In this document: in pieces, positions 17,509 to 26,247 of the stretch
How the letters are laid out: each line of letters begins with the position of its first letter
Numbering within the stretch: position 1 is the first letter of the stretch
Source of the DNA: Chachezhania antarctica
GTDB taxonomy: Bacteria > Pseudomonadota > Alphaproteobacteria > Rhodobacterales > Rhodobacteraceae
Assembly (NCBI RefSeq): GCF_003646465.1
Contig: NZ_QZEX01000010.1
Span: 102,000-165,999, forward strand
DNA length: 64,000 nucleotides
Reading direction: 5' to 3'
Notes under the pieces: model-generated
The model's input: the letters and a program-made list of their open reading frames with translations, nothing else
Databases searched by the model: none
Told to the model about the DNA's origin: nothing
Program-made: the position numbers and the translations under genes

Positions 17509-18705
17509 TCATCCGTCCTTGTCGTTGACGATCAGATCGGCATTCTCCGGCAACTCCGGCACCACGCTCACCGCGTCGGCGCGGATCCTGGAATGCGACT
17601 TGAAGGCCTCGGCAGCGGCGATGATTGCGGCCGAGGCATCGGCACCGTCTTCCAGCACAAGCGAGATGCGGATCATGTCGCGATCGTTCTCGCGCGTTAC
17701 CACGGCCTGCGCGGCCTTTGCGCCCGGCGTACCGATGACAACTTCTTCGATCACGCGCGGATAAACGAAAATCTCGCGCACTTTGACCGCTGCGCCGACT
17801 CGGCCCTGCAGTGCAGAAATTCGGCTGACGGTGCCATCCGCGTTGCTCCCCAGCGCAAAGGCGCTGTCTCCGGTGCCAAACCGAATCATCGGCCAGGTGG
17901 CATCGCGCGCGGTCACAACAACCTCACCCGGTTCCCCGTGAGCGACCTGTTCTCCACTGATCGGATCGCAGATTTGCACCACGCGGTCGGGATGAACCAC
18001 ATAGCCGTCGCCGCCATCCTCATAGCCGACAAGGCCCAAATCCGCAGTGGCATAGGCAGCCCAGGTCGACACGCCATAGTCTGCCTCGATCCGGCGGCGC
18101 TTGGCCATCCAGTCGCCCATCTCACCACCGAGGAAGGCCGTTTTCACCTTCCAAGCGTCGCGGCCATAGGTTTCGATCACCTTGTCCGCCAGCGTCAGGA
18201 AAAACGCGGTGGATGCGCAGATCGAAGTGACGCCGGTTTCGACGATGATCTGCGCCTGAAGCTCGGTATTGCCGACGCCGCTGGGAATTACGGTGGCCCC
18301 GGCGGCCTGTGCCGCTTCGTCGAACAAAAGCCCCGCCGGCACGAGGTGATACATCCAGGTGTTCAGAATGATGTCGCCCGCACCCACGCTGGCCGATCTG
18401 AATAGAAGGTCCAAGCCGTGGCCACCGCCGCCCGAAAGCGACGGCTCGAAGATCGGGCCGGGCGACACGTAGATCCGGCCGACATCCTTTAGATCGGCAG
18501 CGAGAAACCCGCCGAAGGGCGGATTGGCGCGCTGGAGCTTGAGAAGCTCTTCCTTCTTCATCACCGGCAGCCGTGACAGATCTGCCAAGGACCTGACGGC
18601 CGCCGGATCGAATCCGGCAGCCGCAAATCGTGATTTCAGCCCAGATGCCCTTTCGGCTGCGGCGGCATAGGCTTGAGCTATGTCCTTATAGATGTCTTCA
18701 GACAT
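17509..18705 (-). CDS. Phenylacetate-CoA ligase-like (PaaK family) AMP-binding protein
   Basis: A 398-residue protein with the overall PaaK fold: an N-terminal helical region with RLPVMKKEEL, a central NTEXQ-type segment (GVGNTELQAQ), YATADLG and GEPGEVVVTA. The phosphate loop SSGTTG of normal ligases is replaced by SPGPIFEPSLSGG, and the C-terminus stops soon after LPENADLIV without the usual Lys-containing extension. It may therefore be a specialised subfamily or may not adenylate. Of two close ATGs (18711, 18705) the second is better spaced from GGAGG. It is the last gene of the operon that starts at 22998. Confidence 0.8.
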   Translation of the reverse strand: MSEDIYKDIAQAYAAAAERASGLKSRFAAAGFDPAAVRSLADLSRLPVMKKEELLKLQRANPPFGGFLAADLKDVGRIYVSPGPIFEPSLSGGGGHGLDLLFRSASVGAGDIILNTWMYHLVPAGLLFDEAAQAAGATVIPSGVGNTELQAQIIVETGVTSICASTAFFLTLADKVIETYGRDAWKVKTAFLGGEMGDWMAKRRRIEADYGVSTWAAYATADLGLVGYEDGGDGYVVHPDRVVQICDPISGEQVAHGEPGEVVVTARDATWPMIRFGTGDSAFALGSNADGTVSRISALQGRVGAAVKVREIFVYPRVIEEVVIGTPGAKAAQAVVTRENDRDMIRISLVLEDGADASAAIIAAAEAFKSHSRIRADAVSVVPELPENADLIVNDKDG

Positions 18706-18732
18706 GATCATGCCTCCCTGTTCAGTCGTGGC

Positions 18733-19542
18733 TTAAAGCGGGCAGTCCTTGCGGAAGTTCGGCGCGCGCTTCTCGCGATGCGACAGTACCCCTTCCTTGA
18801 CGTCTTCGCCCATGAACCCGAGCATTTCAAGCGCAGTCGAGGCATCGAAGATCGGGCCAGCCTGGCGCAGCCAGTTGTTCAGCGAATATTTGGTCCAGCG
18901 GATCGCGCTTTGCGAGCCGTTGGCGAGCTCGACGGCCGTATCCAAAGCGATTTGCTGCAACTCGTCATCTTCGACGCACATTGACACTAGGCCGATGCGC
19001 TCGGCCTCTTCGCCCGAAACCGGCTTACAAGTCATCAAATAGTATTTCGCCTTGGCCATCGAGGTCAGCAATGGCCAGATGATTGCCGCGACATCGCCAG
19101 CGGCAACGCCCAGACGCGGGTGACCATCGACGATCTTGGCCTTCTTACCGGCGATCGAGATGTCGGCTAGGATGGCCACCACAAGGCCGGCACCGGCGGC
19201 AGGGCCGTTGATGGCGGAAATAATCGGCTTGTTACAGTTGATGATGTTGTAGACGAGGTCTTTGGCCTCTTTCCACGTCTTCATGATCTCGTACGAATTG
19301 CCGATCATGTTTTCGATCAGGCTGAAATCGCCGCCGGCCGAGAATGCCTTGCCCGCGCCGGTGACTATGACCGCATTGATGTCGGGGTCACGATCGATAT
19401 CGATCCACATATCTGTCATCTGAGTGTGGGTTTCCGCATCTACGGAATTGAAGGTCTCAGGGCGGTCGAACGTGATGCGCAGGACGCGATCAGCCGGGTA
19501 GTCGAATTTCATCTTGTGATATTTTGCGTAACGATCGGACAT
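18733..19542 (-). CDS. Enoyl-CoA hydratase/isomerase family protein
   Basis: A 269-residue crotonase-fold protein. [10 protein letters not shown] and [10 protein letters not shown] form the oxyanion hole. Neither catalytic Glu of crotonase is in place: the first position is in GAGLVVA and the second region reads [13 protein letters not shown]. This pattern is shared by a subfamily common in catabolic clusters, so the reaction may be hydration, isomerisation or ring cleavage. A strong ribosome binding site (GAGGAGGA) fixes the start at 19542; the open frame continues upstream into the dehydrogenase gene without meaning. Confidence 0.88.
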   Translation of the reverse strand: MSDRYAKYHKMKFDYPADRVLRITFDRPETFNSVDAETHTQMTDMWIDIDRDPDINAVIVTGAGKAFSAGGDFSLIENMIGNSYEIMKTWKEAKDLVYNIINCNKPIISAINGPAAGAGLVVAILADISIAGKKAKIVDGHPRLGVAAGDVAAIIWPLLTSMAKAKYYLMTCKPVSGEEAERIGLVSMCVEDDELQQIALDTAVELANGSQSAIRWTKYSLNNWLRQAGPIFDASTALEMLGFMGEDVKEGVLSHREKRAPNFRKDCPL

Positions 19543-19570
19543 GGTTCTTTTCCTCCTCAGGGTATTAGGT

Positions 19571-20722
19571 TCAGTCAGGCAATCCGAGAACGGCCTTGGA
19601 CAGGATGTTTCGCTGGATCTCGTTCGACCCTCCATAGATCGTCGTCGGTCTGGCCTTGTAGAAACTCGCAAGGACATCGACGCTTACATTGCCGACCTGA
19701 AGCGGGCCGACGGTGCCGCCATCGGGTCCGGCTGCCTCGATCATCAGCTCGGTGATGCGCTGAAAGCACTCGGTCACCCAGATCTTGAGCATCGAGACAT
19801 CGGCGCCCAGCGTTTCGCCGCGCTTCAGTTGGTCGGCGAAACGGGAGTAAAGCGCCGCGTGATCCTCGACATCAAGCGCGGCTTGCGCAAAGCGGTCGCG
19901 GAACACTGGATCGTCAAAAGCGCCACGGCCCCGTGCGAAGCTCTCAAGCTGCCCCAACGCGTTCTGGGCCAGGCTGGGCGAGCCGATGAAGATGCGCTCG
20001 AAGCTCAGGAGCGCCTTGGCCATGGTCCAGCCCTTGTTCAACTCGCCCACGAGGTTTTCGCGGGGTGTACGGGCATTGTCGAAGAAAACCTCGCAAAATT
20101 CCGTTTCCCCCGAAAGCGTGGTGATCGTGCGCACCTCGACACCGGGTTGATCCATCGGCGCAAGGACAAAGCTGATTCCCTGTTGTTTTTTGGGCGCGTC
20201 CGGATCGGTGCGGACCAGCATGAAGATGTGCGTGGCGTCATGCGCCATCGTGGTCCAGATCTTCTGTCCGTTTATGACAAAGTCGTCGCCGTCAATCTCT
20301 GCGCGTGTGCGCAGGTTGGCCAGATCGGACCCGGCACCGGGTTCCGAATACCCCTGGCACCAGATGTCTTCGCAACTGAGGATTCGCGGCAGCCAATAGT
20401 TTTTTTGTTTCTGAGTGCCGAACTTGATGATCAGGGGGCCGACCATCTGCACACCCATGTCTCGACCACGATTGACACCCCAGCGCTGCTGCTCTTCGTA
20501 GAAGATCAGCAGCTTGGCGGCATTCAGCCCCATACCGCCGTATTCCGCGGGCCAGGCCGGCGCAACCCATCCCTTGGTGTGCAGCTTGCGATGCCAATGT
20601 TCAATCTCGGCGAACTTGGGGCGGTGCGGCAGATGGCGCAGCTCTTCGGGGTACTCGGCCTCGAGGAACCCGCGCACCTCTTTGCGGAATTCCGCATCGC
20701 TCATTGCGTTCCAGTCGGTCAT
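19571..20722 (-). CDS. Acyl-CoA dehydrogenase, catalytic-type subunit of a probable heteromer
   Basis: A 383-residue acyl-CoA dehydrogenase with [21 protein letters not shown] and a C-terminal [11 protein letters not shown] that holds the catalytic Glu. It overlaps by 4 bases (ATGA) the adjacent dehydrogenase gene at 20719-21846, whose product lacks that Glu. Adjacent complementary pairs of this kind form alpha2beta2 enzymes in steroid side-chain degradation (the ChsE family); the same arrangement here suggests a heterotetramer acting on a bulky acyl-CoA. Heteromer formation is inferred. Confidence 0.9.
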   Translation of the reverse strand: MTDWNAMSDAEFRKEVRGFLEAEYPEELRHLPHRPKFAEIEHWHRKLHTKGWVAPAWPAEYGGMGLNAAKLLIFYEEQQRWGVNRGRDMGVQMVGPLIIKFGTQKQKNYWLPRILSCEDIWCQGYSEPGAGSDLANLRTRAEIDGDDFVINGQKIWTTMAHDATHIFMLVRTDPDAPKKQQGISFVLAPMDQPGVEVRTITTLSGETEFCEVFFDNARTPRENLVGELNKGWTMAKALLSFERIFIGSPSLAQNALGQLESFARGRGAFDDPVFRDRFAQAALDVEDHAALYSRFADQLKRGETLGADVSMLKIWVTECFQRITELMIEAAGPDGGTVGPLQVGNVSVDVLASFYKARPTTIYGGSNEIQRNILSKAVLGLPD

Positions 20723-21846
20723 TGTGCGGCCCCCTCTTCTTCGCGCGCGTCAAACCAGATCCGACGGTGATAGGCGTCGTCGCCCAGCCAGGCCGACAGC
20801 ACCAGCGCCCGGTTCAGATAAAGCCCGATATCGAATTCATCGGTGTAGCCGACCGCGCCGTGCAGCTGGATGGCGTCGCGGGTGACTTTCCTGGCGGCCG
20901 TGACCGCCCGTGCCTTGGCCCGGCTGGCCAGACGTGCGCGGATACTTGCGTCCGTTTCGCCATCCATCCGCATCAGAACTTCGCGCACTGCGGCCTGCGC
21001 GACCTCGCACATCACGTTCAGGTCGACGGCGCGGTGCTGGATGACCTGGAAGGATCCGATCGGCTTGTCGAACTGCTCGCGCGTCTTGATGTAGTCGAGC
21101 GTAATCTCGAAGGCGCGCTGGCTCAGGCCGACAAGCTCGGCTGCGGCAAGCGCCGTTGCGTCGGCCACAGCCTCGGACAGCGCTCCCTGAACCGCGGCAC
21201 CGCAGGCCAGCTCCGCAGCCGGCGTTCCTGAAAAGGAAAGCTCGCCCAAGGAACTGCCATCGGCCTGCGCCCGCCTGGTCGTAACAAGCCCATCCGCGCT
21301 GGCCTCGGCCAGAACTAGAACCGGGCCACCATCTGCTTCGGCTACAACAAGGAAATCCTGCGTTCCTCCCGCGCCAACCACCCAGGCCTTGCCGCCGGTC
21401 AGCTTTCCGTCCGCATACCGGCAAGTCGCATCAGCGGAAGCGCCGCCCGGACCACGTTCCTGCCAGGCAACCGCCAGCGATGCCTCGCCGCCGATAAGCT
21501 GTTCCAGCTTCGGATGCTCCGGGCAAAGGCGGCGCAGAAGGCCTAGGCCAAGACCAATCGTCGCCACGACCGGTTCCGGGGCGATCACGCGGCCGACCTC
21601 TTCGGCGATAACGCCACCGGCAGCCAGGCCCATGCCAAGCCCCCCCTGTTCTTCGGGCACGGCCACGCCAAAAACACCGGCTTCGCCCAATTCCCGGACC
21701 ATATCCGGGTCAAATTCGCCCCCGGCATCGCGGAGCTTTCGCGACCGTCCACTTCCGCCCGCGCGGTCAAACAGCGTGCGCGCGCTTTCGCGCAGCAGGC
21801 GAAGGTCTTCTTCTTGTTCGCTGGATTGCATATCAACCTGTGTCAT
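20719..21846 (-). CDS. Acyl-CoA dehydrogenase, partner subunit lacking catalytic Glu
   Basis: A 375-residue acyl-CoA dehydrogenase-fold protein. It keeps VPEEQGGLGMG, FDKPIGSFQVIQHRAVD and the LHGAVGYTDEFDIGLYLNRA stretch. The C-terminal GxxEI catalytic motif is missing, replaced by SAWLGDDAYHRR. Such subunits contribute FAD-binding residues rather than the base in heteromeric dehydrogenases. The start overlaps the MaoC gene by 14 bases and the end overlaps the catalytic subunit, so all three are coupled. Confidence 0.9.
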   Translation of the reverse strand: MTQVDMQSSEQEEDLRLLRESARTLFDRAGGSGRSRKLRDAGGEFDPDMVRELGEAGVFGVAVPEEQGGLGMGLAAGGVIAEEVGRVIAPEPVVATIGLGLGLLRRLCPEHPKLEQLIGGEASLAVAWQERGPGGASADATCRYADGKLTGGKAWVVGAGGTQDFLVVAEADGGPVLVLAEASADGLVTTRRAQADGSSLGELSFSGTPAAELACGAAVQGALSEAVADATALAAAELVGLSQRAFEITLDYIKTREQFDKPIGSFQVIQHRAVDLNVMCEVAQAAVREVLMRMDGETDASIRARLASRAKARAVTAARKVTRDAIQLHGAVGYTDEFDIGLYLNRALVLSAWLGDDAYHRRIWFDAREEEGAAQ

Positions 21847-22282
21847 TTCGTTTTCGCTTCATCATCAATGGGACGTCAGCTGAAAGAACCACCTCGCCCT
21901 TGGGGTTCCTGACGCTGAGCGTATAGTGCAAAACACCTCGATCGGGCTTGCTTTTGGACGGCGTGACCGAGTTGATAGTCATTTCGATATCGAGGGGTTC
22001 ATCCGGGCGGACAGGCAGCAGCCAGCGCAGATTCTCGAAGCCCATGCCGCCGATATTGGCCACCTCGACCATCAATTCCGTCACGACAGGTTTGAACACC
22101 TCAAGCACGGTCTGAAATCCCGAGGCGATCAGGCTGCCATGTATCGCGGTCGCATAGTCTTCGTCGGTGTGCAGCCGTTGCGGGTCCCACTCCTGGGCAA
22201 AGGCCTTTATGGACTGTGCGCTCATCGGGGCGCTGCGAAAGTGAAAGACTTGGCCCGACTCGAAATCGTCAAGATATTTCAA
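21833..22282 (-). CDS. MaoC-like hydratase, single hotdog domain
   Basis: A 149-residue hotdog protein with the hydratase-2 type motif FAQEWDPQRLHTDEDYA (active-site Asp and His) and ASGFQTV. It would add water to the enoyl-CoA made by the dehydrogenase pair encoded next. The start appears to be TTG at 22282, overlapping the upstream stop as TTGA; the next in-frame ATG (residue 20) would delete part of the fold. Overlap on both sides shows tight coupling in the operon. Confidence 0.87.
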   Translation of the reverse strand: MKYLDDFESGQVFHFRSAPMSAQSIKAFAQEWDPQRLHTDEDYATAIHGSLIASGFQTVLEVFKPVVTELMVEVANIGGMGFENLRWLLPVRPDEPLDIEMTINSVTPSKSKPDRGVLHYTLSVRNPKGEVVLSADVPLMMKRKRNDTG

Positions 22283-22998
22283 GCGGCCCCCTCCTTTGCG
22301 AAACCGGAATCATACCCGCTCGAATCTTTGGAGATTCTCACCCGGTTGAACTCTTCCAGTTTCGGGTAGGTTTCCTTGAAGGCCGTCAGGAATTCCGCCA
22401 TCGGCGCATCGACATAAAGACCCCGGTCGTTCACATATTCCATGTGGCGCTGGTCCTGCTCGTCGAATTCGTGGAAAAGAGCATCATGATAGCCGTCAAA
22501 GACCAGAGGCTTGACCCCGAATCTTTCACACAGCTCTATGTTGAAAGCGGGTGTGACCTTATAGGATTCACCACCCAGCCAAAGTTGAACATAACCGTGA
22601 TAGATAAAGAGATCGGTCCCCATCAGCTCCTGCAGCTTGGGAGTATTCAGGTGGTTGCGCACGTCCGCGAATCCCAAAGCGGCGGGGATACCGACGGCGC
22701 GCAGACAGGCGGCAAGTAGGATTGCCTTGGGGACGCAGAAGGCTGCCTCCGCCCCGGCGATCCGGCTGGCACGATAAGAATCTTCATCCAGCGCAAAACA
22801 ATACGGGTCGTAACGGATATCGTCGCGAACCGCTTCGAACAGGCGGATCGCCTTATCTCGATTGGTCGCGTCCACAGGAAGATCGCGCAAAGCCGATGTG
22901 ATGAAACCCTGCACTTCGAGGCTGTCGCTCTCGACAAAGTGCGCGGGCAAGACAAAGCGCGCAGCTTCTGTCGGCAGGTCGTCATGGGGTTGGGCCAT
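22279..22998 (-). CDS. Transglutaminase-like (papain-fold) protein, function unknown
   Basis: A 239-residue protein of the transglutaminase-like superfamily. The Cys region is EAAFCVPKAILLAACLR, then GIPAALGFADVRNH; the His region is IYHGYVQLWLGGESY. The third residue, normally Asp in a DPT motif, is replaced: the chain reads KVTPAFN. It has no signal peptide and should be cytoplasmic. It is the first gene of an operon with MaoC, a dehydrogenase pair, a crotonase and a PaaK-like protein, directly behind operator site 2. A papain-fold protein heading a beta-oxidation operon is unusual; it might act on a thioester or amide, or be a thioesterase-like helper. That is speculation. Confidence 0.75.
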   Translation of the reverse strand: MAQPHDDLPTEAARFVLPAHFVESDSLEVQGFITSALRDLPVDATNRDKAIRLFEAVRDDIRYDPYCFALDEDSYRASRIAGAEAAFCVPKAILLAACLRAVGIPAALGFADVRNHLNTPKLQELMGTDLFIYHGYVQLWLGGESYKVTPAFNIELCERFGVKPLVFDGYHDALFHEFDEQDQRHMEYVNDRGLYVDAPMAEFLTAFKETYPKLEEFNRVRISKDSSGYDSGFAKEGAA

Positions 22999-23016
22999 TG
23001 GATCTGTCCATTTTTT

Positions 23017-23038
23017 TCTAACAAATGTTAGAATACAA
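23017..23038 (-). promoter_or_regulatory. Promoter with CTAAC-N4-GTTAG operator, site 2
   Basis: Positions 23018-23031 read CTAACAAATGTTAG; the flanking T and A extend the arms by one base. On the minus strand a possible -35 (TTGTAT, 23038-23033) sits directly upstream, with the operator in the following spacer; the -10 is weak and AT-rich. The site is 20 bases before the transglutaminase-like start codon. Confidence 0.75.
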
Positions 23039-23064
23039 TCTGAAAACCTGCGGGTCAACGAGAT

Positions 23065-24201
23065 TTATTCTGTTTTTCGCAAGTCCTGGCCAAAGCGGGT
23101 ATTGTCTTCCCCCAAAGCCGCAGCACGGCCGGCCGAAGTTGCCGCACAACGGAATTCCGGAGCAATTGGCAGCGGCAGCGCCGGTACCTCCCGACCAGAA
23201 ATGTTCAGCTTCCGCGCGAATACGCCGCGTGCGATAAAATGCGGATCGGCCGCAGCTTCGGCTGGCGTTTTCACGACGGAACAGCAACAGTCCGCCGCGG
23301 CCAACAAAGACTCCCAATGGGTCGAGGGCTGGTCGCCCAGACGGCGCGCCACTTCCGCAACACTGGCATTGGGGTCGGACCAGTCATCACGAAGCTCCTG
23401 CGGCAGGCCGATGACATCGCAGAACCTCTGCCAGAACTTTTCCTCGATCGCCCCGACGGCGATCTGACGGCCGTCCGCCGCGGTATAGAGACGATAGCGC
23501 GCTAGGCCGCCGGTCAGACGGCTGCTGCCGCTTGCGATGTCATTGCCGGCGATCACGCCATCTGCATGGGCCCAGTAGGCAAAGGCAAACGCCCCCTCAG
23601 ACATGGCGACATCAAGATGCGTCCCCTGACCGCTTGCCTGCCGCGCAATCAGGGCCAGCAGGATATTCACCACCGCCGGATAGGTTCCGCCCCCGATATC
23701 AGCGACCAACCCGAAGGGCATGGTTGGCTGCTGATCCGGTCCCCGGCTCAGCGACAGGATCCCCGAATCGCCCACATAATTGAGATCGTGCCCGGCAGTC
23801 GAAGCCTTCGGGCCGGTCTGTCCATAGCCGGTGATCGAACAATAGATGAGACCGGGATTGATCTCGCGCACGGCCTCGTATCCCAGACCGAGCCGGTCCA
23901 TCACTCCGGGGCGAAATTGCTCTACCAGAACATCGGCCTTTTCAAGCAAAGGGCGCAGAACATTCATTGCGCCCTTTGACTTGAGGTCGATAGCCACTGA
24001 CCGCTTGCCGTGATTCAAAACAGCGAAGCCAATGCTCTCCCCGTCTATTTTTGGCGCGGTCAGGCGTGCGTCTTCACCCGTGCCCGGGCGCTCGAACTTG
24101 ATAACCTCGGCCCCGGCTTCGGATAACATGAGCGTGGCCATCGGGCCGGGAAGAAGGGTGCTGAAATCCAGCACCAAGATATCCTTGAGCGGCTGTGTCA
24201 T
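23065..24201 (-). CDS. Alpha-methylacyl-CoA racemase-like / CoA-transferase family III
   Basis: A 378-residue protein of the class III CoA-transferase fold. LPGPMATLMLSEAGAEVI, DVLVEQFRPGVMDRLGLGYE and TAGHDLNYVG are closer to alpha-methylacyl-CoA racemase than to transferases, with the GHD His and an Asp in VADIGGG. Such racemases convert 2R to 2S methyl-branched acyl-CoAs so that stereospecific dehydrogenases can act. The strong GGGAGGGAGG site fixes the start at 24201. It is the last gene of the DUF35-thiolase-hydratase operon and ends 34 bases before operator site 2. Confidence 0.85.
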   Translation of the reverse strand: MTQPLKDILVLDFSTLLPGPMATLMLSEAGAEVIKFERPGTGEDARLTAPKIDGESIGFAVLNHGKRSVAIDLKSKGAMNVLRPLLEKADVLVEQFRPGVMDRLGLGYEAVREINPGLIYCSITGYGQTGPKASTAGHDLNYVGDSGILSLSRGPDQQPTMPFGLVADIGGGTYPAVVNILLALIARQASGQGTHLDVAMSEGAFAFAYWAHADGVIAGNDIASGSSRLTGGLARYRLYTAADGRQIAVGAIEEKFWQRFCDVIGLPQELRDDWSDPNASVAEVARRLGDQPSTHWESLLAAADCCCSVVKTPAEAAADPHFIARGVFARKLNISGREVPALPLPIAPEFRCAATSAGRAAALGEDNTRFGQDLRKTE

Positions 24202-24211
24202 CCTCCCTCCC

Positions 24212-25069
24212 TCACGCGAAACGCGCAGCCCCATTGTTTAGAACCACCACGTCGCGGGCCGGGATCGAAGCGCGGAACCGGGCCTCGCCACCCTCTTCCC
24301 AGATCTCAAACCGCACGGTCTCGCCGGGATAGACCGGGGCGGAAAACCGCACGTCCAGCCCGACAAGCCGGGCGGCGTCATAATCGAGCAGCGATTTGAG
24401 GATCGCCCGCGCCGCCAGACCATAGGTCGCAAGGCCGTGCAGGATCGGGCGGTCGAACCCGACCGAACGCGCCACATCCGGGTCGGCATGAAGCGGGTTC
24501 ATGTCACCGCTAAGGCGGTAAACCAGCGCCTGGCGCGGCAGTGTTTCGATATCGCAGACATGATCGGGCGCGCGGTCGGGCAAGGCCGCCGGGGCCGGGC
24601 CGGGCCTGTTTTCGCCACCGAACCCACCATCGCCACGGCAGAAGGCCGACATCGCCACGCGAGCCAGCTTTTCGCCGCTATCGGCATTGATGATGTCGCG
24701 GCTCTGGTAGATGACGGCACCTTTGCCCTCGCCCTTGTCGGAAATAAAGTCGATCCGGCTGCGGCCGATGATGTTGCCGTTCACCGGCAGCGGCTTGTAG
24801 ATGTCTAGCCATTGTTCACCATGCAGCACCTTCTGCCAGTTCACGCCGGTCTTGGGGTCGCGCAGCCAGAAGCCCGGGTACCCCATCGTGACCGCCATTG
24901 AGGGAACCGCCCTCAGCCCAGCTTCATAGACAAAGGCCAACTCTTTCCTGTCGGTCGGATCCTCGCCAAACCCGAGGCCGAGCGCATAAAGGATCGTATC
25001 CCGCTCGGTCAGTGTCTGCTCGATCTCTTCGAAGTCCCAGTTCGATAGCGCGTCGAAATCCAATGGCAT
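24212..25069 (-). CDS. MaoC / (R)-specific enoyl-CoA hydratase 2 family
   Basis: A 285-residue double-hotdog protein of the hydratase-2 family, like the hydratase domain of peroxisomal MFE-2. The N-terminal half starts with DTILYALGLGFGEDP; the C-terminal half carries the signature YRLSGDMNPLHADPDVA followed by FDRPILHGLATYG, with the catalytic Asp and His. It hydrates trans-2-enoyl-CoA to the (3R)-hydroxy product. The GGGAGG site sets the start at 25069; an open frame reaching further upstream lies within the thiolase gene. Length is as expected for a double hotdog. Confidence 0.92.
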   Translation of the reverse strand: MPLDFDALSNWDFEEIEQTLTERDTILYALGLGFGEDPTDRKELAFVYEAGLRAVPSMAVTMGYPGFWLRDPKTGVNWQKVLHGEQWLDIYKPLPVNGNIIGRSRIDFISDKGEGKGAVIYQSRDIINADSGEKLARVAMSAFCRGDGGFGGENRPGPAPAALPDRAPDHVCDIETLPRQALVYRLSGDMNPLHADPDVARSVGFDRPILHGLATYGLAARAILKSLLDYDAARLVGLDVRFSAPVYPGETVRFEIWEEGGEARFRASIPARDVVVLNNGAARFA

Positions 25070-25092
25070 GATCTTTCCTCCCTGGTTTGTTC

Positions 25093-26244
25093 TTAGAGGG
25101 TGTTTTGCGAACCCAAGATTGCCGTGACCTGACTGGACAGCACACCGCCGTTCCCATGGGCCAGCGCCAGGTCGACATCCCTCAACTGAATGCCGGGCGC
25201 ATCGCCACGGATCTGCCGCGCCGCCTCGATCACGGTGAAAATGCCATACATGCCGGGATGCACACAGGACAAACCCCCGCCATTGGTATTCACCGGCAAG
25301 ACCCCGCCCGGCGCGATGCGCCCGCCCTCGACAAAGGCACCGCCCTCGCCCTTGGCACAAAAGCCGAGATCTTCCAGAAATAGGATCGTATTGATGGTGA
25401 ACGCATCGTAAAGCTCGACCGCCTGAATGTCCGAAGGCGACACGCCCGCCGCGGCAAAGGCGCGTGCGCCCGACTCGCGGGCGGCGGTCACGGTGAAATC
25501 CTTCATCTGCGATATTTGCCGGTGCGAGCTTTCCGCCGCGCTGCCCAAAACGTAAACCGGGGCCTTAGGGAAGTCCCTGGCACGGTCGGCGCGAACCATC
25601 ACGATCGCCCCGCCGCCATCGGTGACAAGACAACAATCGCGCACAGTCAACGGATCGCCCACCATACGCGCGCCCAAAACATCCGCGCGGCTGAGCGGGC
25701 CGCGCTCGAATGCCTCGGGGTTGTGCTGCGCCCAGGCCCGCGCGGCCACGGCCACATCGGCCAGCTGTTCGCGGGTGGTGCCAAATTCATGCATGTGCCG
25801 TGCCGCCGCCATCGCATAGGCGGAAATCGGATATCGCGGATTATAGGGCGCCTCATAGGCGGGCGGGCGCGAGGCCGTCACCAGCCTGCCCGACGCGGTG
25901 CGCTGGTTGGAGCCATAAACAATCAGCGCCACATCACACAGGCCAGCCTCCAGCGCCATTGTGGCGGAGGTCAGGTAATTCACGAAGGACGACCCGCCCG
26001 TCATGGTGCCGTCGATGAACCTGGGCTGAATGCCCAGATATTCGGCCGCCATAAGGGCAGGCATGCTGTCTTCCATCATGGTGCAGAACAGACCGTCCAC
26101 ATCGGACAGCTTCAGCCCCGCATCGCCAAGTGCCGCAAGCGCGGATTGCGCCATGACATCATAGGCCGTCAGCCCATGCGCCTCGCCGAAACCCGCGTGC
26201 CCGGTTCCCACAATGGCGGATTTTCCCCGAAGTTTGGTGGTCAT
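25093..26244 (-). CDS. Thiolase-fold protein, Ltp2/SCP2-like, nucleophilic Cys absent
   Basis: A 383-residue thiolase-fold protein. At the place where thiolases have the nucleophile (NACASG) it reads GTMTGGSSFVN, with no Cys. AVELYDAFTIN and LALAHGNGGVLS are conserved as in lipid-transfer-protein-like thiolases. In actinobacterial steroid degradation Ltp2, a related protein, works as an aldolase together with a DUF35 partner. Here a DUF35 gene lies 3 bases upstream in the same operon. A retro-aldol cleavage rather than thiolysis is therefore the better guess, alongside the hydratase encoded next. Confidence 0.85.
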   Translation of the reverse strand: MTTKLRGKSAIVGTGHAGFGEAHGLTAYDVMAQSALAALGDAGLKLSDVDGLFCTMMEDSMPALMAAEYLGIQPRFIDGTMTGGSSFVNYLTSATMALEAGLCDVALIVYGSNQRTASGRLVTASRPPAYEAPYNPRYPISAYAMAAARHMHEFGTTREQLADVAVAARAWAQHNPEAFERGPLSRADVLGARMVGDPLTVRDCCLVTDGGGAIVMVRADRARDFPKAPVYVLGSAAESSHRQISQMKDFTVTAARESGARAFAAAGVSPSDIQAVELYDAFTINTILFLEDLGFCAKGEGGAFVEGGRIAPGGVLPVNTNGGGLSCVHPGMYGIFTVIEAARQIRGDAPGIQLRDVDLALAHGNGGVLSSQVTAILGSQNTL

Positions 26245-26247
26245 GGC

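Noticed and set aside
19541..20770. 409-codon plus-strand frame opposite the dehydrogenase
   Set aside because: Antisense shadow, no recognisable domain.
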